Assembly: GCA_030158285.1 (NCBI GenBank)
Contig: JAOATF010000158.1
Location: forward strand, 1 to 40,559
Source: Hyphomonadaceae bacterium
Lineage (GTDB): Bacteria > Pseudomonadota > Alphaproteobacteria > Caulobacterales > Hyphomonadaceae
Reading direction: 5' to 3'
Length of the DNA: 40,559 nucleotides
Part shown: positions 28,009 to 40,523 of the stretch, in pieces
Layout of the letters: the number at the start of each line of letters is the position of its first letter
How positions within the stretch are numbered: the first letter of the stretch is position 1
Position numbers and translations under genes: made by a program
Notes under the pieces: generated by a model
The model's input: only the letters and a program-made list of their open reading frames with translations
Databases searched by the model: none
Told to the model about the DNA's origin: nothing

Positions 28009-29217
28009 ATGGATCTGACCTATAGCGCCGAACATCAGGCCTTCCGGCGCGAAGTGCTCGTCTTTCTTGAGACCCACCGTCATGCTGCGCCCAAGGGCGG
28101 CGGGGCGGCGCAGCGACCCTCCGCAGGGGCTGTGGCCTGGCAGAAACTATTGATCGCCCATGGTTACGCCGCGCGGACCATCCCGAAAGAGTATGGGGGA
28201 TATGGGGCCGCGCCTGACATCCTGAAATCCCGCATCATCGGCGAGGAATTCGCCCGAGCCAGCGTGCCGCCGGGGCTGCAGAGCCAGGGCATTTCCATGC
28301 TGGTTCCAACCCTCCTGGAACTCGGCACGGAGGAGCAGAAACGGCAATGGATCGGGCCGACCATTCGCGGCGAAGTGATCTGGTGTCAGGGATATTCCGA
28401 ACCTGGGTCGGGGTCGGACCTCGCCAGCCTCCAGACGCGCGCGACGGAGGATGGCGATGACTTCGTCATCAATGGTCAGAAGATCTGGACCAGCACGGCG
28501 CGCGAGGCCGACATGATCTTCTGCCTCGTGCGCACCGAGCCGGACAAGGCCAAGCATGACGGGATCAGCTATCTGATCTTTTCGATGAAGACGCCGGGGA
28601 TCGAGGTTCGACCCTTGGTGACCATGACCGGCCACGCTGAGTTTAACGAGACCTTCTTCACCGACGTGCGCGTCCCTAAGTACCAAATCGTGGGAAAGCG
28701 CGGGCAGGGCTGGTTCGTCGCCAATGCCACCCTCAAGCACGAACGCGGAATGCTGGGGGACCCGGGTCAGCTCGAGAACCGCTTCCTTGCCTTGGCGGAG
28801 TTGATGCGGAACGAGACGGCTGGCGACGGCCGGATCATGGACAACCCGATCCTAAGGGATCGTCTGCTGCGCCTGCAGGCGGAACTCGCGGCTATGAAGT
28901 TCAACGGGCTCCGCATCCTTAGCGCCTCGGCGAACGGCGGCGACGCAGGGCTCGCGCGGCTGATCGTCAAGCTACAGGCCTGTGAGCTGGCCCATCAGAT
29001 TTCGGCATTGGCCATCGACGCCCTTGGCGAGCTCGGAGTGCTCTACGACGGTAGTCCGCATCTGCGCGCCCACGGCGCCTGGCAGCAGGCCTACATGTTT
29101 CAGCTCGGTCTGATCATTGGCGGGGGCACCGCCCAGATCCAGAAGAATATCATCGCGGAGCGGGGTCTGGGCATGCCGCGGGAGCCAAAGCTCGCCCACG
29201 AAGGGAGCCGCGTCTGA
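28009..29217 (+). CDS. Acyl-CoA dehydrogenase, first subunit of a probable heteromeric pair
   Basis: A 402-residue FAD acyl-CoA dehydrogenase. Visible motifs are Q-G-Y-S-E-P-G-S-G-S-D-L-A-S-L (FAD and substrate binding), G-Q-K-I-W-T-S-T-A and the C-terminal G-G-G-T-A-Q-I-Q-K-N-I-I-A-E-R-G. ATG 28009 with GGAAGG about 10 bases upstream is preferred; the open frame extends further upstream but overlaps the DUF35 gene. Its TGA shares a base with the ATG of the next dehydrogenase. Two adjacent, unequal acyl-CoA dehydrogenases are typical of the alpha2beta2 enzymes (FadE26-27, ChsE1-E2) acting on bulky steroid or terpenoid acyl-CoAs. Confidence 0.9.
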   Translation: MDLTYSAEHQAFRREVLVFLETHRHAAPKGGGAAQRPSAGAVAWQKLLIAHGYAARTIPKEYGGYGAAPDILKSRIIGEEFARASVPPGLQSQGISMLVPTLLELGTEEQKRQWIGPTIRGEVIWCQGYSEPGSGSDLASLQTRATEDGDDFVINGQKIWTSTAREADMIFCLVRTEPDKAKHDGISYLIFSMKTPGIEVRPLVTMTGHAEFNETFFTDVRVPKYQIVGKRGQGWFVANATLKHERGMLGDPGQLENRFLALAELMRNETAGDGRIMDNPILRDRLLRLQAELAAMKFNGLRILSASANGGDAGLARLIVKLQACELAHQISALAIDALGELGVLYDGSPHLRAHGAWQQAYMFQLGLIIGGGTAQIQKNIIAERGLGMPREPKLAHEGSRV

Positions 29218-30305
29218 TGGAGTTCGGTCTTTCGAGCGAGCAGCGCATGCTGCAGGACGCCGTGACCCGCTATCTCGCGGAACAGTCCCCGCTGCGGCAT
29301 GTGCGGGATATCGCTGCCGCCGCTAAGCCCTATTGCCCAGATGTCGCGGCGGGCCTGGCGGATCTCGGCGTGCCGGGGGTCATCATCCCCGCGGAATTCG
29401 GCGGAATTGGCCTGGGCCTGCTGGAGGCCGCACTCGTCGCGGAAGCGCTTGGCCATGGCGTCGCGCCGGCGCATTTCGCGGCCGCCCATGTGATGGCGCC
29501 CTTGGCGATCATGCTCGGCGGGTCGGACGCCCAACGTCGTGCGTGGTTACCGAAGCTGGCGAGCGGGGAAGCGACCGCGGCCGTTGCGGTAAGCCAATCC
29601 GTGGAGCGCCGGGACGGCTCCGGAGTGGTCGCCAAGGACGGGTGGCTTGACGGGACAGCACTGTTCGTACTCGACGCGGCGGACGCTGCCCTGTTCGTGG
29701 TGGCGGACAACGCTGCCGCATTGCACCTAGTGGCGGCCGACGCGGCCGGTCTCACGCAGATCCCGTTGACGACCATCGACAAGACCCGGTCGGTCGGAGA
29801 GCTTCGACTGACGGGAGTCAAGGCCGATCCGTTGCCCGTTGGTGGCGCTGCGACGACCAGGCGGATCATAGATGCAGGGCGCATCATGCTGGCCGCCGAC
29901 ATCCTGGGCGCAGGCGCGGCGATGATCGAACAGGCCGTGGCTTACGCTGGTACGCGCGTGCAGTTTGGCCGGCCGATCGGGTCCTTCCAGGCGGTCAAGC
30001 ACATGTGCGCCGATATGGCGGCGGCGCTCGAGCCCTGCCGCTCGCTGGTTTGGTACGCGGCGCACGCCTTCGACCATGCGCCGGACGAGGCGTCCCTAAT
30101 GGCGTGCCATGCCAAGTCACATCTTTCCGAGGTCGGCCGGTTCGTCGCACGCACTTCCACGGAGGTGCACGGGGGCATGGGTTTCACCGACCTCGCCGGG
30201 CTGCACTACTGGTTCAAGCGTATCGGCCTCGATCGGCAGCTGCTCGGCGGACCAGAACTCTTGCGCAATGAGGCTGCCCGCCTACAGGGCTGGATCGCCG
30301 GCTAG
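29217..30305 (+). CDS. Acyl-CoA dehydrogenase, second subunit
   Basis: A 362-residue acyl-CoA dehydrogenase family protein starting one base inside the stop of the first subunit (TGATG). The helical N-terminal domain includes P-A-E-F-G-G-I-G-L-G. The middle domain is short and weakly conserved. The C-terminal domain has Y-A-G-T-R-V-Q-F-G-R-P-I-G-S-F-Q-A-V-K-H and T-E-V-H-G-G-M-G-F-T. The reduced middle domain and tight coupling fit a partner in a heterotetramer with incomplete FAD/substrate sites in each chain. Together the pair should introduce the 2,3-double bond in the CoA ester produced by the downstream ligase. Confidence 0.88.
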   Translation: MEFGLSSEQRMLQDAVTRYLAEQSPLRHVRDIAAAAKPYCPDVAAGLADLGVPGVIIPAEFGGIGLGLLEAALVAEALGHGVAPAHFAAAHVMAPLAIMLGGSDAQRRAWLPKLASGEATAAVAVSQSVERRDGSGVVAKDGWLDGTALFVLDAADAALFVVADNAAALHLVAADAAGLTQIPLTTIDKTRSVGELRLTGVKADPLPVGGAATTRRIIDAGRIMLAADILGAGAAMIEQAVAYAGTRVQFGRPIGSFQAVKHMCADMAAALEPCRSLVWYAAHAFDHAPDEASLMACHAKSHLSEVGRFVARTSTEVHGGMGFTDLAGLHYWFKRIGLDRQLLGGPELLRNEAARLQGWIAG

Positions 30306-30316
30306 GAAATATGCCC

Positions 30317-33590
<3,274 letters not shown>

Positions 33591-33649
33591 CGCTAACCAG
33601 TCTCGGGCAAGTCCGAGCTCATTGGCCTTCGGGCGACCCCAAAGATGCG

Positions 33650-33753
33650 AATTGCCAACAAACGCACCGCTTCCCGCCCGCCGTCATCCAGCACGTGACG
33701 TGGCTCTATTCCGCTTCAAGCTAAGTCTGCGTGATGTCGAGGAGCTGCTAGCG
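33650..33753 (+). pseudogene. Remnant of an IS6-family transposase N-terminus
   Basis: One frame from 33662 gives H-R-F-P-P-A-V-I-Q-H-V-T-W-L-Y and the next frame continues F-R-F-K-L-S-L-R-D-V-E-E-L-L-A. Together they match the conserved start of IS6-family transposases. The join needs just one extra T in the CTCTATTCC stretch, so a single-base deletion broke the frame. The match ends after L-L-A at about 33753, where IS110-like sequence begins. No start, catalytic domain or ends remain. Confidence 0.6.
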
Positions 33754-33761
33754 CACCCGGC

Positions 33762-34442
33762 CTATGTCGGGATGGTCGTGAGCCTTCGCGTAACGGCATC
33801 CTCCTTGGCCCGCCGAGCGATCTCCTTATCGAGTTGAGTCACCCTGCTGGCGGGGTCCTGCATCTGCTCCACCTTTAAAGCCAAGATCACGAGCGCTGCA
33901 TTGGGCACCTGTGAAGCGGGACCTTCTAAAATCGCAACTAGCCTAGGTGCGTGCTCGCCTTCACTGGCGACGACCAAACCGAATCCGGCAAGATGGCCTC
34001 GCAAGGCGTTGATGATCTAGGTGCGCAGGCGGACCAATAGATCGCGCGTGCGGAACACGACTGCCTCAGCTTGCGCCTCTTCGCTCTTGATCGCCACGAA
34101 CCGCCTAGTCGGGCGCAGGCCCGCCTCGCAGACCGCCCCGGCATCGCCCGGGGCGTCTTGGCCCGGGGCCAAGCCTATCGCGCGCCGGATGGTCTGAACA
34201 AGATAGCAGCGGCCAGTGCCGCTGCTCCAACCTGCGAGGGCGCAATGAGTTGATGAGGATCGAGAAGCGGACCGCAGAGCAGGACAGCCCGAGGCGCTGT
34301 CACAGCCTTGAGCTCGATTGCATAAGCGGGACCTGGCCAGCAGCCATTAGCGTCAAGTCAATAGGCCGGACCGATGACCGCACCCGACAGATCCAAATCA
34401 ACGAACTTATCTCTTGCAGCTCAGGGGCCATCCACAGATGAA
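33762..34442 (-). pseudogene. Decayed IS110-family element
   Basis: The minus strand reads R-P-T-R-R-F-V-A-I-K-S-E-E, then R-T-R-D-L-L-V-R-L-R-T, an in-frame TAG at 34017-34019, then I-I-N-A-L-R-G-H-L-A-G-F-G, V-A-I-L-E-G-P-A-S and D-K-E-I-A-R-R-A-K-E-D-A-V, ending at T-I-P near 33768. These are consecutive segments of the IS110-family transposase middle region; the N-terminal DEDD part and the C-terminal Ser domain are gone. The stop most likely replaces a Gln codon. Sequence from about 34250 to 34442 resembles the noncoding flank of such elements, with less certainty. No intact gene is seen in the 920 bases between 33591 and 34512. Confidence 0.6.
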
Positions 34443-34512
34443 AGCGCCAGAACGAGAAATGTACAAACGTCAGACTTAGATCACCCTGACAGGGGCCAAT
34501 CAAGCGCTGTCT

Positions 34513-35343
34513 TCAACCCTCAGGGCTCGCACGTTTCGACAAATCGCCCGGGAGTTTCGCAAACGCGAACCGTTGATTGGGTTCAAGCGTTGATACGACG
34601 GCCATCGGCGTTTCGTAGATGGCTTCCAAGACATGTGCATCAATCAGGTTCGGTGCGGCGCCTTGCCATGCGATGCGGCCAGCCTTCATCGCGACGACAT
34701 GGTCGCAGTATCTTGCTGCGAGATTTATGTCGTGCAGGATGATCAGGATTGCGACGTTCCGTATTCGCGAGACGTGGCGGACGAGGCTCATTGTTTCGAT
34801 CTGGTAGCGTATGTCGAGCGCGGAGACGGGCTCATCGAGTAGCAGGATGTTGGCTTGCTGCGCCAGGAGCATGGCAATCCAGCAGCGCTGGCGCTCGCCG
34901 CCTGAGAGCGTGTCGGTCGGGCGGTCAGCGAATATGTCGGTGTTCGTGATGGCCAGCGCCTCCTTTACGGCCGCGCGATCGGAGTCGGTGAACTTTCCCA
35001 GTGCGCCGTGCCAGGGGTACCGACCTATGCTGACGAGTTCTTCGACTGTCAGTCCACTGGTGGTTGGGATGGCCTGGGGCAGGTAGGCGATGCGGCGCGA
35101 GAATTCGCGCGAGCTGAACGAAGCGTAGGGCTTTCCGTCCAGCCTGCACTCGCCGGAGGTCAACGGCTGCTGGCGTGCAAGGGCCCGCGCCAGTGTCGAC
35201 TTGCCCGCGCCGTTCGGCCCGATGAGGCCGGTGACCGTGCATGGGACAAGGCTGATGCTGACATCGTCGAGCAGGCGGGCCTCGCCGATGAACACCGACC
35301 CAGAAGTCAGCTGGAGGGTGGACGCTTCGGTTGCGGTGGTCAT
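34513..35343 (-). CDS. fhuC: Iron-siderophore ABC transporter ATPase, FhuC-like
   Basis: A 276-residue ABC ATPase of the FecE/FhuC/BtuD group. Walker A is G-P-N-G-A-G-K-S-T, the signature is L-S-G-G-E-R-Q-R, Walker B is I-L-L-L-D-E-P-V-S-A-L-D, and the switch His lies in L-H-D-I-N-L-A. Its ATG overlaps the permease stop by four bases (ATGA). It is the last gene of the uptake operon, which runs receptor, binding protein, permease, ATPase from right to left. It would power hydroxamate-siderophore import across the inner membrane. The symbol rests on the operon and the fused permease, and other hydroxamates than ferrichrome are possible. Confidence 0.85.
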   Translation of the reverse strand: MTTATEASTLQLTSGSVFIGEARLLDDVSISLVPCTVTGLIGPNGAGKSTLARALARQQPLTSGECRLDGKPYASFSSREFSRRIAYLPQAIPTTSGLTVEELVSIGRYPWHGALGKFTDSDRAAVKEALAITNTDIFADRPTDTLSGGERQRCWIAMLLAQQANILLLDEPVSALDIRYQIETMSLVRHVSRIRNVAILIILHDINLAARYCDHVVAMKAGRIAWQGAAPNLIDAHVLEAIYETPMAVVSTLEPNQRFAFAKLPGDLSKRASPEG

Positions 35344-37322
35344 CGCTTGTTACCCATCGCAATGAGGAGAAGGAGAACAGGACAGGCCAGCAGACTGGCC
35401 AGGATTCCGGTGGGAAGCTGGAGCGGGAAGGCGATTGTTCTTGCCAGCGTGTCGGCGATGATCATCAACGCGGCGCCTATCAGTGCGCTCAAAACCAGTC
35501 CGGCGGGCGCGGACCTGATGCCGAAGAGGCGGACCAGATGCGGCGCCATCAGGCCTACGAAGGTGAGCGGGCCAATAACGGGCGTCGCGATGGCGGCTGT
35601 CAGCGCGACGAGCGCGAATAGCGCAGATTGTGCGACAGGAACGCGGACGCCGACGCCGGTTGCGACGGATGCGCCGAGCGGGAGCACCGCCAGCCAGCGT
35701 GATCCCAGCAATCCGACTGCTAGCAGGACCACAGCTGCTCCCACCGTCGCCAAGGCGACGGGAAGGCTGATGTCGCTGGCGGAGCCGGCGAGCCAGGCAA
35801 GAAGAAGGACGGAGCTGGGACCGCCGTTGGCGATGATCAGTCCGACGACCGCATCGACCAGCGCTGTAAGGGCGACGCCAGCGAGGAGAATGCGTTCGGG
35901 CGCCGCGGACCGCCGCAGAGAAATGCTCAACACGAAAAGCAACGCCGCGAACGAGCCGATCGTCGTGGCGAGGCCGAGGCCGATATCCATGCTTGAGCCG
36001 GCAAAGGACAAGGCTATCGCGGCGCCCATGATCGCACCGGCGCTCACGCCCATGATCTCGGGACTCGCGAGCGGGTTCTGAGTAACCCGTTGCAGGATGT
36101 ATCCGCCGATGGCTAGCAGGCCGCCTGCGCCCGCGGTAGCGAGCATGCGCGGCAGTCGCCACGGCAGCACGTCAGCGAACATCTCGCCGTTGAGGATCGA
36201 CCAGCTTCCGTCTGGTCCGCGCCCGATCATCACAAGCGCCGCGAGGCCGGCCAGCGTTGCTGCGCCCAGAAGCGTCAGCAAGAGCGCTGTACGCCTCGAC
36301 TGTCCCACACGGCTGGATGTCAGCGTCTCATTGGTCGGCGGCTGGGGCTGCCGGGACTGCAGCCGGGAAAGAAGCAACAGCAGCAAGGGAGAACCTATGA
36401 CGGCGGTTACCGCGCCCGTCGGAATGAAGGCGCCATCGCCGCTGAGCAGTTGCACGGCGAGGTCGGTGACGAGCAGCAGCAAAGCGCCCATGATTGCCGA
36501 CCACAGGCACCGCGCGGCGAAACGTTGCACGCCACAGAAGGTCGCCAGTGCGGGCGCTGCCAGTCCGATGAAGCCGATTACGCCAACCGTGCTTGTTATG
36601 AAGGCAGCCATCAGGACAGCCACGCCGATCGCCAACAGCCTGATCCGCTCCACAGGAACACCCACGTTGCGCGCGGCGTCCTCGCCAGCGTCCAGAACGG
36701 AGAGCGGCCGCACCAGCAACAGCAGCACACCGCCGCAAACGACGAGGCGCATCGCCAGCTGGATCGCTGGTTCCCAGCTCTGCTGGCTAAGGGAGCCGCT
36801 TCCCCAGATGAAGAGGCCGATGAGATAGCGATCCTTGAGCAGGACGAGAATGATCGAGAGAGCGCCGCAATACAGGCTCACCACAAGGCCCGCGAGGATC
36901 ATGGACACGGGTGAATACTTGCGTGACCGGGAAATCACCAGGACGAGGGCTACTGCGGCGACTGCACCGACGATTGCTACAAGGTCACGGCCGAAGCCGA
37001 AGAGTCCTGGCGCCAGCAGGGTGACGAGCCCGAGAGTCAACCGCGCGCCCGCGCTGACAGCCAGCGTATCGGGTGCGACCAGAGGGTTGCGGAGCACCTG
37101 CTGGAGGATAGCGCCGGAGACAGCCAGCCCGGCGCCGCACAGGATTGCCATTGCGAGGCGTGGCAACGTTGCGTGCAGCAGGATGAGGCGATCGAACCGC
37201 GTCTCGATCGAGGATGCTGCCATACTGACCTGGATTGGCTCGCGTAGAAGAAGACCGCCGAGAACCAGCGCCGCGACAAGCAAGGCGAATGATACGAGCC
37301 GAGGATCGAAAGTTGTCTTCAC
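35340..37322 (-). CDS. fhuB: Fused iron-siderophore ABC permease, FhuB-like
   Basis: A 660-residue membrane protein made of two tandem FecCD-type permease halves, each with about ten hydrophobic helices. R-N-P-L-V-A-P-D-T-L-A-V-S-A-G-A-R in the first half and Q-N-P-L-A-S-P-E-I-M-G-V-S-A-G-A-I in the second are the repeated coupling region. Such a fusion is typical of FhuB (E. coli FhuB is also 660 residues), while most siderophore permeases are two separate chains. I use GTG 37322, four bases after the binding-protein stop; the longer frame from 37415 overlaps that gene. Works with the adjacent ATPase. Confidence 0.87.
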   Translation of the reverse strand: MKTTFDPRLVSFALLVAALVLGGLLLREPIQVSMAASSIETRFDRLILLHATLPRLAMAILCGAGLAVSGAILQQVLRNPLVAPDTLAVSAGARLTLGLVTLLAPGLFGFGRDLVAIVGAVAAVALVLVISRSRKYSPVSMILAGLVVSLYCGALSIILVLLKDRYLIGLFIWGSGSLSQQSWEPAIQLAMRLVVCGGVLLLLVRPLSVLDAGEDAARNVGVPVERIRLLAIGVAVLMAAFITSTVGVIGFIGLAAPALATFCGVQRFAARCLWSAIMGALLLLVTDLAVQLLSGDGAFIPTGAVTAVIGSPLLLLLLSRLQSRQPQPPTNETLTSSRVGQSRRTALLLTLLGAATLAGLAALVMIGRGPDGSWSILNGEMFADVLPWRLPRMLATAGAGGLLAIGGYILQRVTQNPLASPEIMGVSAGAIMGAAIALSFAGSSMDIGLGLATTIGSFAALLFVLSISLRRSAAPERILLAGVALTALVDAVVGLIIANGGPSSVLLLAWLAGSASDISLPVALATVGAAVVLLAVGLLGSRWLAVLPLGASVATGVGVRVPVAQSALFALVALTAAIATPVIGPLTFVGLMAPHLVRLFGIRSAPAGLVLSALIGAALMIIADTLARTIAFPLQLPTGILASLLACPVLLLLIAMGNKR

Positions 37323-37326
37323 GCGC

Positions 37327-38208
37327 TCAGATCCACCGCTCTTCGAGGTGGCTGACGAGCAGTTTCGAAAACCGTTCTGCGGAGGGCAGGCCGCCGAACA
37401 TGAAAGCCGGCGCAATCCGCCCTTCTCGCTTGGCCTTCACGAATGGCAGTTCTTTCCACAGCGGACTTGATGAAAGGGCGTAGGTTATGTCGGGCGGGAC
37501 AGGTTCTACGGCGACCAGTTCCACATCTGCGAGCGTCGCAAGCTGTTCCAGTCCGACGGTCTCAAAGCCAAAATTGCCTACCGGCTTCGACCAGGCGCTT
37601 TCGAGGCCAAGCCATGCGAGCGTTTCGGCGTAAAGACTGCTACCGCCATACACGCGCGCGTGTCGGTTATCGATGAAACTCACGAGCAGCACGGGTCTTC
37701 GCTGCAGCTTGGCAAGCCGTGCCGTGGAATCGGCGCGCAAGGCGTCAAGTCGACGGATGTAGGTTTCAGCCGCCTGTGAAGCGTCAACGTGGCTGGCGAG
37801 TTCCCGGGTGATCGCAATGCGATTTGCGAGTGGCGTTTCGGAGACTTCATAGACGGACAGGTTGAGAGAGGGTGCGATGCGATCCAGCGTTGGCTTGAGC
37901 CGTTGGAGAAACGGCGAGATCAGGATGAGCCGAGGACGCAGCGCGGCAATCAGCTCAAAATTCAGTTCCTGCTGCAGGCCCAGATCCGCCGTGTCAGGTG
38001 GCAACGCGGGCTCAATGACAAATTTGGCGTAGTCTGCGGCGGCGACCACGCCCGCCGGTCGTCTTCCGATCGCGATCATCGTCTCGGCGAGGGCCCAGTC
38101 GAGCGCCAACACCCCGCCGCGGCCGAATCCGTCCCGAGCGACCGGAGAACAGGCCGTAAGGGCGACGAGCCCAGCAGCCTGCAACAGGACGCGCCTGTCG
38201 ATCGTCAT
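37327..38208 (-). CDS. fhuD: Periplasmic siderophore-binding protein, FhuD-like
   Basis: A 293-residue binding protein. The N-terminus D-R-R-V-L-L-Q-A-A-G followed by L-T-A-C suggests twin-arginine export and lipid anchoring at Cys20. The mature part has the periplasmic-binding fold: L-D-W-A-L-A-E-T-M-I-A-I-G near the start, P-R-L-I-L-I-S-P-F, and the long connecting helix with R-L-D-A-L-R-A-D. It resembles FhuD, which hands ferric hydroxamates to FhuB. It lies 107 bp downstream of the receptor gene, where no terminator is evident, so the four genes are probably one transcript. Confidence 0.85.
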   Translation of the reverse strand: MTIDRRVLLQAAGLVALTACSPVARDGFGRGGVLALDWALAETMIAIGRRPAGVVAAADYAKFVIEPALPPDTADLGLQQELNFELIAALRPRLILISPFLQRLKPTLDRIAPSLNLSVYEVSETPLANRIAITRELASHVDASQAAETYIRRLDALRADSTARLAKLQRRPVLLVSFIDNRHARVYGGSSLYAETLAWLGLESAWSKPVGNFGFETVGLEQLATLADVELVAVEPVPPDITYALSSSPLWKELPFVKAKREGRIAPAFMFGGLPSAERFSKLLVSHLEERWI

Positions 38209-38315
38209 CCTGCCGCTCGCATTGCTGTATGGTCCATGGCCTCCCCCAGAGACGTCCGCTCTTTGGCCTTCAGCGCCGGAACAGACAATCCATGGGTTTG
38301 GGCAATTTCTCCAGC

Positions 38316-40454
38316 CTAGAATCCGGCGGAGAGCGAAAAGGTGAGCGTCCTTGGCGTACCCGGGGATGTCGCCGCCCAGTAGCGCTCGTCACCGGCATTC
38401 AACAGGTTCACCCGCGCGACCACATCATGTCCGAATAGCTCCGCATCGTAGCGCGCGCCAAGGTCCAGCAGCGCATAGCTGGATATCTTCCGCGTGTTCA
38501 GCGGGTCCTGATAGGCTTCACCGGTGAAGTAAATGCCAGATGTGAAAACCCAGCCCGCGAGCGCCTTGGGCGAGTATTCGGCATAGAGTTTGACGGTGCT
38601 GTCGGCCACACCGTTCGGACGTTTGCCCTCGAGCGCGGGGTCTGCGCTGTCACGGATTTCGTTGTCCATCACGGTGAGGCCAGCGACAATGCTCAACTCG
38701 TCTGTGGCCTTGCCTGTCGCCGTGACCTCAATCCCGCGGTGAACTTCGAGCCCGTCCTGGACGAACGTGCCCGTCGGCGTGCCATCGTTCGAGCGTTCGC
38801 TGGCCTTGTCGATCTGGAACAGTGCTGCTGTCAGCAGGATGTCGCTGACCGTGGCCTTGACGCCGAGTTCGACCTGCTGGCTCGTAAGTGGTCCAAGGAT
38901 CTGGTTCGCGTTTGCAAATGTGGGCCCGACAATGCTGCCGGGCTCCAGCGACTCCATGTAGCTGGCATAGGTGGTCACCGTAGCAGCGGGCTTGTAGAGG
39001 ACCGATACCGTCGGAGTGACGGCGGATTCGTCATACAGCCCATTTGGCAGCGGCGCGCCGGTCGCGAAGTCAAAGTTCTCCGAGCGGATCTTGCTCAGGT
39101 TGGCGCCGATCAGCATCGACCAGCTGGGATTGAAGGTGATGTCGTCGCCCACGACCACGTTGATGTTCTTGCTCCGGCCGTTCACCACCCAGCGCGAGTC
39201 GCTGAGATTCCAGACGGGGACCGCGAGATCAACGACTGACCGGTCAGCGAGATCGAATGTATAGGGGCCATCGAAGAACGACGGGAAGCCGTTGGCCTGT
39301 ATGGCGAGGCTGTTGATGTAGGAATAGCCGTTCACGCCTAGGGTCAGGCGGTGCCTGACCGGGCCAGTTGAGAAAGCGTGGTCGGCGTAGATGTATCCGC
39401 CCTGCGTCTCAGCCGCGTTGCGTCCACCGAACAGGTTGAACTGATAGCTTGTGTCGCCGGGGAGGAGGTTGCCAATCGCGTACACCATCGAACGCGTGTC
39501 CTCCTTGTAGGAAAGCGCCGCGCGTATGGCCCACGCGTCGGAAGGCTCATAGGCGAACCTTAGGCCTGCCTCTTCGGAGTCCACGTCGACATAGGTGTTT
39601 CGCGGCGCGTAGATCTGCGATCCATCCAGAGGGTCGGGAAGATTTCCGCCGAGGAAGAACTGGAACTGGCGCCCTTCCAGATGGAAGTCCTTCTTCGACA
39701 GGAACAGCTCCACGACCATGTCGTCAGTTGGACGCCAGTCCGCGCTTCCGCTTACCATGTTGCGGCGGAGAGACTGTTCGTCGATCTGGGTGTCGCCATC
39801 CTGTGTCAGCAGGTTAAGGCGGTACCCAAACCGTCCATCAGCATCGAACGTGCCGCCGATGTCGGCGTGAGCGTAGTACTGTTCGCCGCCATAATTGCCG
39901 ATGGTCAGGTTACGCAGGTCGTAGGCCGTGGGGCGTTTCAGCTGGTAGTTGATCACGCCGCCGACAGGGCTCGCGCCATAGAGAAAACCGGACAAGCCGT
40001 TCAGGATCTCGAGTTGGTCGATCTCCTCAATGAATACGCCCATACCGATATTGTTGTTCTGTACGCCGTTGACATAGGCTCGCGCGACATTGAATCCGCG
40101 TAGCGTCGCCTGGGCAATGTTGTTGATGTCCTGCGACTGTCCCGGCTGAACCAAGGGCGTCATGGCGAACAGCTGGTCCAGGTTCCGTGCGCCACTATTC
40201 TCGATGAACTCGCTCGGTAGCACGGTGATGGTGTAGGGCACGTCCTCGACTTTCCGACCACCCCACGGGCCGGTCGTCGTAACAACATCGGGCCTGTAGC
40301 CTGCAGCCGGCTCCGCTTCCCGTGAGCCGACGACGACGACGGTGTCGGGCGATGAGCGCTCTTGAACCTCCTGCGCGGTAGCGGTCGCGACCGCGAACAG
40401 ACAGACGCCTAGCGCAAGCGCGCTCCGAACGTTGTGACCTTTGTTCATTCTCAT
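38316..40454 (-). CDS. TonB-dependent siderophore receptor (FhuA/FoxA-like)
   Basis: A 712-residue outer-membrane receptor with a signal peptide ending A-T-A-T-A-Q. It has no STN domain, unlike the receptor at 10122, so it does not signal through FecR. The TonB-box region is D-T-V-V-V-V-G-S-R. The plug contains D-V-P-Y-T-I-T-V-L-P and L-N-G-L-S-G-F-L-Y-G-A-S-P-V-G-G-V-I-N-Y, typical of siderophore receptors, and the barrel ends in L-S-A-G-F. ATG 40454 has a GGGGGG stretch about seven bases upstream; ATG 40448 is also possible. No clear Fur box is visible in the roughly 105 bases upstream. Ferric hydroxamate is the likely ligand from the fhu-type neighbours. Confidence 0.88.
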   Translation of the reverse strand: MRMNKGHNVRSALALGVCLFAVATATAQEVQERSSPDTVVVVGSREAEPAAGYRPDVVTTTGPWGGRKVEDVPYTITVLPSEFIENSGARNLDQLFAMTPLVQPGQSQDINNIAQATLRGFNVARAYVNGVQNNNIGMGVFIEEIDQLEILNGLSGFLYGASPVGGVINYQLKRPTAYDLRNLTIGNYGGEQYYAHADIGGTFDADGRFGYRLNLLTQDGDTQIDEQSLRRNMVSGSADWRPTDDMVVELFLSKKDFHLEGRQFQFFLGGNLPDPLDGSQIYAPRNTYVDVDSEEAGLRFAYEPSDAWAIRAALSYKEDTRSMVYAIGNLLPGDTSYQFNLFGGRNAAETQGGYIYADHAFSTGPVRHRLTLGVNGYSYINSLAIQANGFPSFFDGPYTFDLADRSVVDLAVPVWNLSDSRWVVNGRSKNINVVVGDDITFNPSWSMLIGANLSKIRSENFDFATGAPLPNGLYDESAVTPTVSVLYKPAATVTTYASYMESLEPGSIVGPTFANANQILGPLTSQQVELGVKATVSDILLTAALFQIDKASERSNDGTPTGTFVQDGLEVHRGIEVTATGKATDELSIVAGLTVMDNEIRDSADPALEGKRPNGVADSTVKLYAEYSPKALAGWVFTSGIYFTGEAYQDPLNTRKISSYALLDLGARYDAELFGHDVVARVNLLNAGDERYWAATSPGTPRTLTFSLSAGF

Positions 40455-40523
40455 TTCATGACCCCCCAACCAGTTACTCTTCAAGCGAAAGCGTCGAGCT
40501 AGGATGTCAAACGGCGCCGGAAC

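Noticed and set aside
35008..36081. A 357-codon plus-strand open frame across the ATPase and permease genes
   Set aside because: Low-complexity Ala/Pro/Thr/Arg-rich translation, opposite firmly identified fhu-like genes.
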